A stretch of DNA of 64,000 nucleotides from Clostridium cibarium (GTDB taxonomy: Bacteria; Bacillota; Clostridia; Clostridiales; Clostridiaceae). The position numbers and the translations under genes were made by a program. This document shows, one piece after another, positions 38,621 to 47,481 of this stretch. The stretch is taken from contig NZ_JACSRA010000001.1 in the NCBI RefSeq assembly GCF_014836335.1, forward strand, positions 62,001 to 126,000, written 5' to 3'. Below the pieces are notes generated by a model. That model was not told the origin of the DNA and did no database searches. It saw nothing but the letters and a program-made list of their open reading frames with translations. The first letter of the stretch is position 1. Every line of letters begins with the position of its first letter.

Positions 38621-39052
38621 CTAACTTACTGTACTAAATTTCTTCTTTAATACTACCCTTGTACCTTCTCCCTTTTTGCTTTCAACTATCATACTATCCA
38701 TGAAAGTTTCCATAACCGTAAAACCCATACCTGATCTTTCAAGATCTGGCCTTGATGTATATAATGGCTCTTTTGCTTTTTCTAAATCCTCTATACCTTT
38801 TCCATAATCGATTACAGTTATAGTAACTTCATTTTTTAATAGCTCAGCTTCTATTAAAACCCTTTCGTCTTCTTTTCCTTCATAGCCATGAATGATTGAA
38901 TTTGTAACAGCTTCTGATACTGCTGTTTTCACATCTGTTATCTCTTCTATTGTTGGATCTAGTTGAGAGACAAAAGCTGCTATTGCAACCCTTGCGAAGC
39001 CCTCATTTTGGGACTTACTTTCAAATTCAATTTTTATCTTATTATCATACAT
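38621..39052 (-). CDS. spoIIAB: Anti-sigma F factor SpoIIAB
   Basis: SpoIIAB is a GHKL-fold serine kinase that binds SigF and phosphorylates SpoIIAA. The N-box is [13 protein letters not shown], the G1 box [10 protein letters not shown] and the G2 box [12 protein letters not shown]. The ATG at 39052 is chosen because GGAGGGG lies 6 bases upstream; the frame is open eight codons further (to 39076), but that stretch contains the ribosome binding site and overlaps spoIIAA. With this start a 14-base gap separates the genes. Confidence 0.96.
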   Translation of the reverse strand: MYDNKIKIEFESKSQNEGFARVAIAAFVSQLDPTIEEITDVKTAVSEAVTNSIIHGYEGKEDERVLIEAELLKNEVTITVIDYGKGIEDLEKAKEPLYTSRPDLERSGMGFTVMETFMDSMIVESKKGEGTRVVLKKKFSTVS

Positions 39053-39066
39053 GAAAAACCCCTCCA

Positions 39067-39402
39067 TTAAATGCACTTTAGTGCTTCTGTCACATTACTA
39101 TAGCTATCTATAATTTTGAATAATCCTGACAACTCAAATACTCTATTAACACCATTAGTAACATTAGTTACACAAAGTGCACCACCTTTTGACGATATCT
39201 TTTTATATCTTCCAACTACAACCCCAATTCCTGAACTATCCATAAATGTTACTCCTGAAAAATTTAAGATTAATTTTTGGATATTGTCTCTGTCAATTCT
39301 ATCATCAATCTTAACTCTAACCTCTTCAGCACTATGATGATCTAGCTCTCCAACTAGATTTGCAATGAGTTTATCTTCATTCTTCTCAAACTTTAGATAC
39401 AT
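39067..39402 (-). CDS. spoIIAA: Anti-anti-sigma factor SpoIIAA
   Basis: SpoIIAA is a STAS-domain protein of 111 residues. Unphosphorylated, it binds SpoIIAB and frees SigF; SpoIIE removes its phosphate. The phosphorylation loop is [15 protein letters not shown], with the serine pair at 56-57, and the N-terminal [11 protein letters not shown] motif is typical. The ribosome binding site before the ATG is weak (GGG, 9 bases away), and a stop codon three codons upstream excludes a longer protein. It is first in the operon. Confidence 0.97.
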   Translation of the reverse strand: MYLKFEKNEDKLIANLVGELDHHSAEEVRVKIDDRIDRDNIQKLILNFSGVTFMDSSGIGVVVGRYKKISSKGGALCVTNVTNGVNRVFELSGLFKIIDSYSNVTEALKCI

Positions 39403-39434
39403 ATTATGTTACCCTAGAGATCCCCCTTAGAGTA

Positions 39435-39462
39435 ATTCACCTCCTCGTAAGCCCTTTTTCCA
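39435..39462 (-). promoter_or_regulatory. Possible sigma-H promoter of spoIIAA
   Basis: On the minus strand TGGAAAA (39456-39462) resembles the sigma-H -35 box AGGAWWW and GAAT (39435-39438) its -10 core, but the spacing is about two bases longer than consensus. spoIIA operons are sigma-H and Spo0A controlled in Bacillus. Confidence 0.3.
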
Positions 39463-39533
39463 TATTTTAACACAGTTGTTAAGTGATAGTCAACAATATT
39501 ATGAATTTTATTACATTTATTGGAACATCAAAA

Positions 39534-39583
39534 AAATATAAAGCGAAGCTTGTTGAAAAATTCACTTGCCTCGCTTTATATTT
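39534..39583 (-). terminator. Terminator after the Lon-like protease gene
   Basis: AAATATAAAGCGA and TCGCTTTATATTT form a 13-bp stem around a 24-base loop, with T-runs on both sides. It starts just below the protease stop codon and would end that transcript before spoIIAA. Confidence 0.85.
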
Positions 39584-39593
39584 TTCTTTAATT

Positions 39594-41885
39594 TTATTTT
39601 ACTCTATATTTATCTATTTCCTTGGAAATATCTTTGTAAAATCCCTCCAAATCATGACTTTTATCTAGCATCATAATCTCTATTGCATCCTCTAAATCAT
39701 CCATAGTATAGATATGGAATTCTCCCTTTAATATAGCCTCTTCTACCTCTGGTTTTAAAATCACCTCTTCTTTATTTAATGAAGGAATTAAAACACCTTT
39801 GTCTCCCCATTCCCCCATAAGCTTACAAGTTTTATAGAAACCTTCTATCTTTTCATTTACTCCTCCTATAGGTTGAACTTCACCAAATTGATTAATTGAC
39901 CCTGTTACTGCTATATTTTGTCTGATAGCATATTTACTTAAAGCTGATAATAAACATAAGAATTCCGAAACAGATGCACTATCTCCATCAATTTTTCCAT
40001 AAGTTTGTTCAAAGCTCAAATGAAAATCTACAGGTAACTTTTCATAAGGGTTTATGATAGTACTTAATAGTCCTGAAAGTATATTTATTGATTTTTCATG
40101 TATACTTCCTGATAAATTACTTTCCTTTTGAACATCTATTAGCTTTCCATCCCCTTTACATGCAATACATGTAACCTTCATAGGTTTTCCAAAACTATAA
40201 TATCCTGAATTCAAAACAGCTAATCCATTTATCGATCCGACTTTTTTCCCCTTTAATGAAATTAATATTTTCTTTTCTTTATACATATCCATTATCTGCT
40301 CTTCTACTAGTTCTTCCTCATATGCTACCTTTATTATGTCCTTACCAAAAACTTCTCTTCTTCCATGATTTTTTATTTCATTTTCCGTCAATATTAATAT
40401 TTTATCTATATCACTTTCTTCTATACTAACCTTTTTTTTACTATTAGCTATTCTAGATAAATATTTTATTATTTCTTTAATTCCATTATCATCTATATTA
40501 TTTATATTATATTTCTTTCCCCTATCTATAATATAATTCTTTAAATACTTACCTTTTATATCTTTATAATTAATTACATTAGAAAACTCTACTCTAAGAG
40601 GAAATAACCTTCTAAAGTCCTCATCAGCATCATAGAGGACATCATAACTTTCATAATCTCCAATTATAATCACTTTAACCTTTATAGGAATAGCCTTTGG
40701 TTTTAATCCATTAATAGATAATATATCTAAATAACTTTTAGATAAATCTATATTCACTTTTCCTGACATTAAAGTCTTTTTTAGATAATAATAACTATAA
40801 CCATTGCTTATTAATTGATTTAATCTTAAAATAATACATCCTTCATTTGCTAAAAGAACCGATCCTGGTGTTATTAAAGAAAGTTCACTTGTATATAATC
40901 CATTATGATTTTCATATTCTACATTACCTAATAAATTTACTATACTTGGGTCTTCCTCAAATATAACTCTAGGTTTTTTATAATTACTGTTATCTACCAA
41001 GACAGAGATATCATATTTATTTAATATTTCATTGATATTAGCTTCATCTTCATCTATATTAATTGTATAACAATCTACTAAATTCTTTTCTATATTAAAG
41101 AACAATTTTTCTAAATATTCATAGGCATCATCATCAGTTATAAATTTTAACAAACATTCTTGCTTCTCTTCTTCTAACTCAACATCTAAAAATTCTGCGT
41201 ATATATCCTTTAACTTTTTAATAGATGTAAGCTCGATATCCTTTAGCTTTTCAAGTACTAATTCTGCTTTATTCCTGAGTTTAGAAGCCTTTTTTACTAT
41301 TGAATCCTTTGATTCATTTGCTAAGACATCATATTCTTTTTCAGTCATAGCTTTACCTTCTTTTAAAGGTAAAAAAGCAAAACCTCCAGTAGTTGCTTTT
41401 ACATCAAACCCTTCATTCTTTGCCATATCTACAAGTTCACCAATATAATTACTTCTTTTACTATGAACTTCTTCTATTATATTATCTTTTTCTGATTCAG
41501 AGGAGGTATTATAAAACTCCATCACTACTTCATAATAGCTATTTTTAATATTCTCAACTTCATCTTTAAGCTCTTTCCCTTTTCCATTACTCAAAAAAAT
41601 CGCCTCTGGTTTTTTGGGATCATCTATAGTTACATAACAAATATCTTTAGGTGAATTTGAATCCTTGTGAATATCCTCAATAAATTTAATTAGGTTATTT
41701 AGCTTATCTTTTGAAAAAGAGTCTATTAGATATAAATTATACCCCTCTTCTTCAATTTCAATAGCTCTCCTAACCTTTTGATATGCTAAATTTATACTAG
41801 GAATATCATTAAATTTTACATTTTCTTCTCCTTCATTTAGATCAATATTAAATAGTACTTCACTTGGAGTTAACTCTTTTTTCAT
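39594..41885 (-). CDS. Lon-family (S16) protease with degenerate ATPase motifs
   Basis: This 763-residue protein has the architecture of the LonB/YcbZ-type clostridial proteases: AAA+-like region, helical middle, and a C-terminal S16 protease domain. The protease dyad is intact, with Ser636 in IDGDSASVS and Lys679 in GGVNEKIEGF. The ATPase looks lost. The Walker A position (about 53-63), expected as GxPGTGKT, reads LIDSFSKDKLN, and the Walker B position (about 348-356) reads EGCIILRLNQ. The surrounding scaffold (EEGYNLYLI, then PKKPEAIFL) is still recognisable. It may be an ATP-independent protease like LonC; this is inference. It stands alone, upstream of the spoIIA operon. Confidence 0.88.
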   Translation of the reverse strand: MKKELTPSEVLFNIDLNEGEENVKFNDIPSINLAYQKVRRAIEIEEEGYNLYLIDSFSKDKLNNLIKFIEDIHKDSNSPKDICYVTIDDPKKPEAIFLSNGKGKELKDEVENIKNSYYEVVMEFYNTSSESEKDNIIEEVHSKRSNYIGELVDMAKNEGFDVKATTGGFAFLPLKEGKAMTEKEYDVLANESKDSIVKKASKLRNKAELVLEKLKDIELTSIKKLKDIYAEFLDVELEEEKQECLLKFITDDDAYEYLEKLFFNIEKNLVDCYTINIDEDEANINEILNKYDISVLVDNSNYKKPRVIFEEDPSIVNLLGNVEYENHNGLYTSELSLITPGSVLLANEGCIILRLNQLISNGYSYYYLKKTLMSGKVNIDLSKSYLDILSINGLKPKAIPIKVKVIIIGDYESYDVLYDADEDFRRLFPLRVEFSNVINYKDIKGKYLKNYIIDRGKKYNINNIDDNGIKEIIKYLSRIANSKKKVSIEESDIDKILILTENEIKNHGRREVFGKDIIKVAYEEELVEEQIMDMYKEKKILISLKGKKVGSINGLAVLNSGYYSFGKPMKVTCIACKGDGKLIDVQKESNLSGSIHEKSINILSGLLSTIINPYEKLPVDFHLSFEQTYGKIDGDSASVSEFLCLLSALSKYAIRQNIAVTGSINQFGEVQPIGGVNEKIEGFYKTCKLMGEWGDKGVLIPSLNKEEVILKPEVEEAILKGEFHIYTMDDLEDAIEIMMLDKSHDLEGFYKDISKEIDKYRVK

Positions 41886-42020
41886 TTAATAATTACCCAC
41901 TTTTAAAACTGTACTAAAACAGTCTTATTTAAGTAGCTCCCTCCTTTTTAGTAATCTACTATATTAATATTCTTCTACTGCCTATTTAGATAATACTTTT
42001 AAAAAATTAATATAATTTTT

Positions 42021-43067
42021 CTAAAATAATTTGAGTTGTTCTATCCTTGTTTCTTTAAAGGAAGATATACTAATCCCTATTAATCTAAGTTCCTCATTAA
42101 TTTCTTCTCCTATAAGCATTTCTTTAGCGACTTCATATATCTCTTCTTCTGTAGATATATAATAATTTAAGGTCTTACTCCTAGTGTGACTTTCAAAATC
42201 ACCTGTTTTATATTTTAAAGTTACTGTCTTCCCTAAAATATTTTTAGATGCTAAAATAGAGCCTACTTCCTTTGAAAACTCTTTAATATAAATTAATAAT
42301 TCATCTTTATCCATTGTATTTTCCTTTAAAGTCCTCTCTTTTCCAACAGACTTCCTTTCTCTAAAGGTTTCAACATCTCTGTTATCTATACCTCTAATCC
42401 TGTCATATACCACAAGTCCCATTTTCCCTAAAATACCTTGTAAAAAATCTTTAGGAAGCTCATATAGATCTTCTACTGTAAAAACGCCCATATTATTTAG
42501 CCTTTCTACTGATTTTTTACCAAGTCCAAAAACTTTTGATATAGGAATCGGCATAAGTATATCAGGTATCATTGCTTTAGTTATAACCATAATACCATTT
42601 GGCTTATTCCAATCAGAAGCTAGCTTTGCCAAAAACTTATTATAAGAAATGCCAATTGATAATGTAAGTCCTAACTCCCTCCTAACTCTTTCTTTTATAT
42701 ATAATGCTGCTTTCTCTCCAGTTTTAAATCTGCTATCTGTAATATCTAAAAAGGCCTCATCTATTGAAAGAGGCTCAATTATTGGTGTTACTTCCCTGAA
42801 TATTCGAAAAATTCTCTCAGAGGTTTCTTTATATCTAAAATATCTTACAGGTAAAAAAATTCCCATAGGGCATTTTTTTCTTGCTAAGAAAACAGGCATA
42901 GCTGAATGAACTCCATATTTTCTAGCTTCATAGGAACAGGTAGAAACTACACCTCTTTCACCTATACCCCCAACTATAACTGGCTTTCCCTTTAATGAAG
43001 GATTATCTTTTATCTCAACTGACGCAAAAAATGCATCCATATCTACATGTAATATAATTCTATCCAT
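42021..43067 (-). CDS. dinB: DNA polymerase IV
   Basis: DinB is a Y-family translesion polymerase. Catalytic motifs are intact: DMDAFFASVE at the start, CSYEARKYGV, and SIDEAFLDIT; the little-finger domain follows with helix-hairpin-helix KVFGLGKKSVERLNNMG. The 348-residue length is normal, and a C-terminal beta-clamp-like ending EQLKLF is present (QLxLF). No ribosome binding site or LexA box is obvious. It begins 14 bases after the DUF4003 gene, so it probably depends on read-through from it. Confidence 0.96.
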   Translation of the reverse strand: MDRIILHVDMDAFFASVEIKDNPSLKGKPVIVGGIGERGVVSTCSYEARKYGVHSAMPVFLARKKCPMGIFLPVRYFRYKETSERIFRIFREVTPIIEPLSIDEAFLDITDSRFKTGEKAALYIKERVRRELGLTLSIGISYNKFLAKLASDWNKPNGIMVITKAMIPDILMPIPISKVFGLGKKSVERLNNMGVFTVEDLYELPKDFLQGILGKMGLVVYDRIRGIDNRDVETFRERKSVGKERTLKENTMDKDELLIYIKEFSKEVGSILASKNILGKTVTLKYKTGDFESHTRSKTLNYYISTEEEIYEVAKEMLIGEEINEELRLIGISISSFKETRIEQLKLF

Positions 43068-43080
43068 ATCTATGTTTTTA

Positions 43081-44031
43081 TTAAGCTAATACCTCTGCAA
43101 ATATACCTTGATTCTTACTTACAAGGATTAAATATATTCCTACAGATAGAAGCTCATTAATATACCTTTCTTCTTTTATATTTCTAGAGTATTCAATTAT
43201 TGCTATACTTATAAATTTTCTAAATCCTTTATCCATGTAAAATTCATATTGTCCATCTTCGTCACATAGATACTGTATTACTTCATTTATCTTATTTATA
43301 TATTTTTTAGGTTCATCATATCCTGATATAGCTCCAAAAAGAGGTATTAACTGATGACTTACCTTGATGTCTTCTTTTTCAAACTCCAAAAGCAACTCTT
43401 CCACTTTATCAGTAGCTTTCTTATTTTTATTTAATAGCAAAGTCATAGCTAATCCTTGTATACTATTATTTGAAAGTATATCTAATTTCGTATATCTCTC
43501 AAATAGTTTATCCATATATTCTATAATTAACTCTTTTCTTACATCATTTATAGCTAAAAGAGCACACTCTAAATAATCTTCATGATTAGTAACATTATTA
43601 TACTTTCCTCTAATCACTTCATAAATCTCTCTCATATATAAAATCCTTGAAAAACGTTCTTCATCTTCTACATATTTAACCAATGTATAGCTAGCTAAAA
43701 CTAAATGTTGACTATCTTTAAATCCTACTTCCATTAGTTTATCGTATACAGAAAACATATTACTTATAAAATTATTAACATCCTCTTCTAATGATATTAA
43801 TAAAGACACTATATATAAAATATCTCCTCTAAAAGCAGACATTCTTGAAGTTTCTCTTTTTATTAAACTCCTTACTTCTTTTATTTTTTTTGTTGGAATT
43901 TCTTTTCCCTCTTGTGCATAAATCAATGAAGATAAATGATTAATGTAATCTCCATCAAACCTTAATTCCTCTTTTGCTTTTCTATAATTTCTTATTGTTG
44001 AGTCACAAATATCTTCTATTTTCATCTTCAT
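43081..44031 (-). CDS. DUF4003 family protein
   Basis: This all-helical, charged protein of about 316 residues matches the DUF4003 pattern (segments such as MSAFRGDILYIVSLL and a central NHEDYLECALLAIND). The function is unknown. The start is uncertain: the frame is open to 44064, but a TATAAT element lies immediately before that ATG, which favours an ATG at 44031 or 44025 preceded by GAGTGAGTGGG. It is followed by dinB with a 13-base gap, so the pair is likely co-transcribed. Confidence 0.75.
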   Translation of the reverse strand: MKMKIEDICDSTIRNYRKAKEELRFDGDYINHLSSLIYAQEGKEIPTKKIKEVRSLIKRETSRMSAFRGDILYIVSLLISLEEDVNNFISNMFSVYDKLMEVGFKDSQHLVLASYTLVKYVEDEERFSRILYMREIYEVIRGKYNNVTNHEDYLECALLAINDVRKELIIEYMDKLFERYTKLDILSNNSIQGLAMTLLLNKNKKATDKVEELLLEFEKEDIKVSHQLIPLFGAISGYDEPKKYINKINEVIQYLCDEDGQYEFYMDKGFRKFISIAIIEYSRNIKEERYINELLSVGIYLILVSKNQGIFAEVLA

Positions 44032-44089
44032 CCCACTCACTCTTTCTACCATATTTATATACATATATATTATACTATAATTATCTCTT

Positions 44090-44112
44090 AATAAGGTATT
44101 AAAAACCTTATT
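44090..44112. promoter_or_regulatory. Palindrome in the DUF4003-dinB promoter region
   Basis: AATAAGGT (44090-44097) and ACCTTATT (44105-44112) form a perfect 8-bp inverted repeat with a 7-base centre. It sits where the -35 region of the minus-strand TATAAT near 44065-44075 would be. It could be an operator; no LexA-type word is seen. Confidence 0.35.
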
Positions 44113-44191
44113 TATTCCTTAATTTAATTTTATTAATATAATTTGTCAACATGATGTCAAATTTATAATATATATATTAATTAATTTTAAT

Positions 44192-44219
44192 TTTACAAAA
44201 CTTTAAACTATGTTATAAT
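44192..44219 (+). promoter_or_regulatory. Promoter of the small basic unknown gene
   Basis: TTTACA (44192-44197), a 16-base spacer and TATAAT (44214-44219). The leader that follows contains a TGATAA...TTATCA inverted repeat before the AAAGGAG site. Confidence 0.65.
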
Positions 44220-44280
44220 ACTCATGATAAGGTTTAATTATCATAGGACTTATATGTAATATATATAAAGGAGATTTGCT

Positions 44281-44691
44281 ATGAGCTTTAAAGATAAGTT
44301 TGACAAATATTTTAGAGATTCTTATTTTCAAAAATACGGAGATAGGATAGCTAGTGCTGCAGGTACAGTTGTTTCTATAAAAATCAAAGAAAAAAGTTAC
44401 CTTTTCTTTCACAGATTAGTTGTAGATATGATTATAAAACCTGAAGCTGGTAAAGCAGTGCTTAAAGCTAAGTATGTGAAAAACAGATGGTTTAAAAAAG
44501 TAGATTTTATTCCTGTAAAAGTAGGGCATAAGGTTATGCTGATGGGACTTAAGGGTATTAAAGGTAAGAAAGATGCTGATGTTCTTACTTTACAAAATAT
44601 ACTTAATCTGACTACTAAAAAGGATTTAGTTCCAATAGATCATTCTCAAATAAAAAAATCAAGACAACAAGCTGGAAGAATGAGATACTAA
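44281..44691 (+). CDS. Small basic protein of unknown function
   Basis: I do not recognise this 136-residue, lysine-rich protein. It has no signal peptide or clear membrane helix. Its middle (residues about 25-60) reads as beta strands around AAGTVVSIKIKEKSY and DMIIKPEAGKAVLKAKYVKN, and the tail is basic (KKSRQQAGRMRY), compatible with nucleic-acid or membrane-surface binding. AAAGGAG precedes the ATG, a good promoter stands 60 bases upstream, and it ends at its own terminator, so it is a genuine single-gene unit. Confidence 0.8.
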   Translation: MSFKDKFDKYFRDSYFQKYGDRIASAAGTVVSIKIKEKSYLFFHRLVVDMIIKPEAGKAVLKAKYVKNRWFKKVDFIPVKVGHKVMLMGLKGIKGKKDADVLTLQNILNLTTKKDLVPIDHSQIKKSRQQAGRMRY

Positions 44692-44697
44692 AGATTT

Positions 44698-44733
44698 AAG
44701 CCTTGGCATGATAGAAATATTATGACAAGGCTT
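44698..44733. terminator. Bidirectional terminator between the basic protein gene and the Ca-ATPase gene
   Basis: AAGCCTTG and CAAGGCTT pair around a 20-base loop; TTTT follows on the plus strand. It separates converging genes. Confidence 0.8.
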
Positions 44734-44738
44734 TTTTA

Positions 44739-47285
44739 TTACTTTGTTTTTATAAACAGATAGACACTATTTATCATAGCAATAGTTCCTGAGAAAAATA
44801 ATACAATAAGCCATTGATTTAAGGCTAAAGGTATTGTATGAAAAACATTTTGCAAAAAAGGAACATAAAGTATGCTGCAAAGCATAATTATAGAAACTGT
44901 TACAGCACCAACTAAATACATATTAGTAAATAATTTTATTTCAAATATTGAATGTCTCTCTGACCTGCACTCAAAAACATGAAATAATTGTGACATTACA
45001 AGCGTAGCTAGCGCAATAGTCCTGCAAGCTACTAAGTTCATTCCATAAAATCTTGATATCATAAATGAAAGTAAAGTACATATTCCAATTAAACATCCTC
45101 TAACTAAAATCTTTTCTGCTAACCCTCTTGCAAATATCCCCTCCTTTTTTTCCCTAGGAGTTTCTCTCATTATATCCTTATCTGCAGGGTCTACCCCTAA
45201 AGCTATAGCAGGAAGCCCATCAGTTGCTAAGTTTACAAAAAGAATCTGTATCGGCGTTAATGGATTAGGCAAAGTAAATAATGATGCTAAAAACATAGTT
45301 AATACTTCTCCTAAATTACAAGACAATAAATATCTTATAAATTTTCTTATATTATCATAAATAACTCTTCCCTCTTCAACAGCTGCTACAATAGTTGCAA
45401 AATTATCATCCATAAGTATCATAGATGATGCTTCTTTAGTTACATCTGTACCCGAAAGTCCCATAGATATACCTATATCAGCTTCTTTAATCGCTGGAGC
45501 ATCATTTACACCATCACCTGTCATAGCTACAACATTATTTTTCTTTTTAAATCCTCTTACTATTCTAAGCTTGTGATCTGGTGAAACTCTAGCAAAAACT
45601 CTAGTTGTGTCGAGCCTTTTATCTAATTCCTTATCGCTTATATTTTCTAACTCTTCACCTACTATAACCTGTTCTTCACTATTACATATATTTAAAGATT
45701 TTGCTATAGCTAAAGCTGTATTTTTATGGTCTCCAGTTATCATTATTGGTCTAATTCCTGCTAGTTTGCATTTTAGTACTGCATCTCTAGCTTCAAGTCT
45801 TGGAGGATCTATACTCCCAGCTACTCCAATAAATATTAATCCCTGTTCTAACTTTTCACTTTTAGTTAGTCCTTCTTCTTTATAGGCAGCAGCTATACAT
45901 CTTAGTGCCCTTGATGACATTGCTTCAATAAATGCTGCTACCCTCTTTCTTTTTTGAAATGTTAGAGGTTTGACTTTGTCATCTTCTAGTATAAATGAAC
46001 ACTTTTCTATTAACCTTTCTGGAGCACCTTTTACATAGCAAGTTTCTTTACCACTTTCCTTTATAATTACAGACATCATCTTTCTAGTTGAATCAAAAGG
46101 AATGTCAAAAACTCTTTCAGCTTTACCTATGTAACCTTCAAGATCCTTTACATCTTCAAAAAACAACTTAATTAAGGCTGTTTCTGTTGGATCTCCATGT
46201 AAAGCTCTTTCCATATATTTCTCATTAAAGTCATAGTTACAATCATTACAATAGACTAATGCCTTTCTAAAGAATTCATAATCCTTTAATTTTTCTCTTT
46301 CTAATTCAACAATTCTTCCATTTATATATACTTCTTTTACTGTCATCTTGTTTTGTGTTAATGTACCTGTTTTATCTGAGCATATTATTGATGTACAGCC
46401 TAAAGTTTCAACAGCTGGCAACTTTCTAATTAGAGCATTTCTCTTAAGCATTCTTGATACTCCTAGAGCTAAGGCTACTGTTACTATGGCTGCTAATCCT
46501 TCTGGAATTGCCGCAACAGCTAAGCTTACTCCAAGTAAAAACATTTCTGTTACATCATTTCCTCTAATTATTCCAAGAACTGTTACTACTCCACATATAA
46601 CCAAACATAATATAACTAAAATTTTCCCTAAAGATTCAAGCCTTTCCTTTAACGGTGACTTTTCGTCCTTAATATTATCTAGAAGGTTGGCTATTTTCCC
46701 CATTTCAGTGTCCATACCAATTCTAGTTACCTTAAATATACCCTTCCCTTTTAATACGGTTGTCCCCATAAACACGTTACACTTTTTACTTGAAGAATCT
46801 TTACTAACACCAACTGACTCACCAGTTAATAGTGACTCATCTACCATAATTCCAGAAGCTTCAAATAACTCCCCATCAGCTGGTACTCTATCTCCTGCTT
46901 CTAATACAACAACATCACCTATAGTTAAATAAATAGAATTTAAAACTTTTATTCTTCCATCTCTAAATACTTTACAAGTTGGTGCTGCTAAATTTTTAAG
47001 CGCTTCCAATGACTTTTCAGTTCTAAACTCCTGAATAAACCCAAGTATAGCATTAACTATTACTATTATTATTATAGTAATTGCATCTGCTGTATCTCCC
47101 ATTATTCCTGAAATAACTGTTGCTCCTAATAATACCCACACCATAAAATCATTAAATTGAGATAAAAAGATAACAATAGGTGAAATTTTCTTTTTATGTT
47201 GTAATTCATTTAATCCAACTTTATTTATTCTTTTTTCTGCTTCTCTTGTTGATAATCCCGGAATTACTGTCTTTTCCTGTATCAC
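44739..47285 (-). CDS. Calcium-type P2 ATPase
   Basis: This 848-residue cation-pumping ATPase of the SERCA/PMCA type has all catalytic motifs: LLTGESVGV in the actuator, AAIPEGLAAIVTVALALGV in helix M4, CSDKTGTLTQNKM (phosphorylated Asp), KGAPERL in the nucleotide domain, and TGDGVNDAPAIKEADIG. The PEGL Glu and the M6 NLATDGLPAIALG segment agree with calcium export from the cytoplasm; manganese is possible. Start is GTG with AAGGAGG 8 bases upstream. It converges on the basic protein gene and diverges from the pyrophosphatase gene. Confidence 0.95.
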   Translation of the reverse strand: MIQEKTVIPGLSTREAEKRINKVGLNELQHKKKISPIVIFLSQFNDFMVWVLLGATVISGIMGDTADAITIIIIVIVNAILGFIQEFRTEKSLEALKNLAAPTCKVFRDGRIKVLNSIYLTIGDVVVLEAGDRVPADGELFEASGIMVDESLLTGESVGVSKDSSSKKCNVFMGTTVLKGKGIFKVTRIGMDTEMGKIANLLDNIKDEKSPLKERLESLGKILVILCLVICGVVTVLGIIRGNDVTEMFLLGVSLAVAAIPEGLAAIVTVALALGVSRMLKRNALIRKLPAVETLGCTSIICSDKTGTLTQNKMTVKEVYINGRIVELEREKLKDYEFFRKALVYCNDCNYDFNEKYMERALHGDPTETALIKLFFEDVKDLEGYIGKAERVFDIPFDSTRKMMSVIIKESGKETCYVKGAPERLIEKCSFILEDDKVKPLTFQKRKRVAAFIEAMSSRALRCIAAAYKEEGLTKSEKLEQGLIFIGVAGSIDPPRLEARDAVLKCKLAGIRPIMITGDHKNTALAIAKSLNICNSEEQVIVGEELENISDKELDKRLDTTRVFARVSPDHKLRIVRGFKKKNNVVAMTGDGVNDAPAIKEADIGISMGLSGTDVTKEASSMILMDDNFATIVAAVEEGRVIYDNIRKFIRYLLSCNLGEVLTMFLASLFTLPNPLTPIQILFVNLATDGLPAIALGVDPADKDIMRETPREKKEGIFARGLAEKILVRGCLIGICTLLSFMISRFYGMNLVACRTIALATLVMSQLFHVFECRSERHSIFEIKLFTNMYLVGAVTVSIIMLCSILYVPFLQNVFHTIPLALNQWLIVLFFSGTIAMINSVYLFIKTK

Positions 47286-47481
47286 CCTTTTTCCTCCTTA
47301 AACAAAACTCTATAATATATATATTTTTCTTCTATTGACTTAGAACATAATAAAAAATACATAATATATTTCTTCTGTTGTATAAGATATAAAAAAAACT
47401 CTATTTCGACCCTTTCTTTACTTTTTAGCCTTTTAGCCTTAAAATATAATATGTAAATTTAATAATAAAGGAGGAATCGTC

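Noticed and set aside
39403..39480. Strong GAGGAGG upstream of spoIIAA as the start of a leader peptide
   Set aside because: No start codon lies at a proper distance; the only GTG overlaps the purine run and would give eight codons.
41900..41960. AAAAAGGAGGGAG before the Lon-like protease gene as a separate small gene
   Set aside because: No ATG, GTG or TTG follows within range, and the next codons meet stops. The real start lies further downstream at 41885 with a weaker site.
46348..46932. 194-residue plus-strand open frame inside the calcium-type ATPase gene
   Set aside because: It lies antisense to a gene with intact catalytic motifs, has no family features or ribosome binding site, and its composition is what the reverse strand of a conserved coding gene gives.
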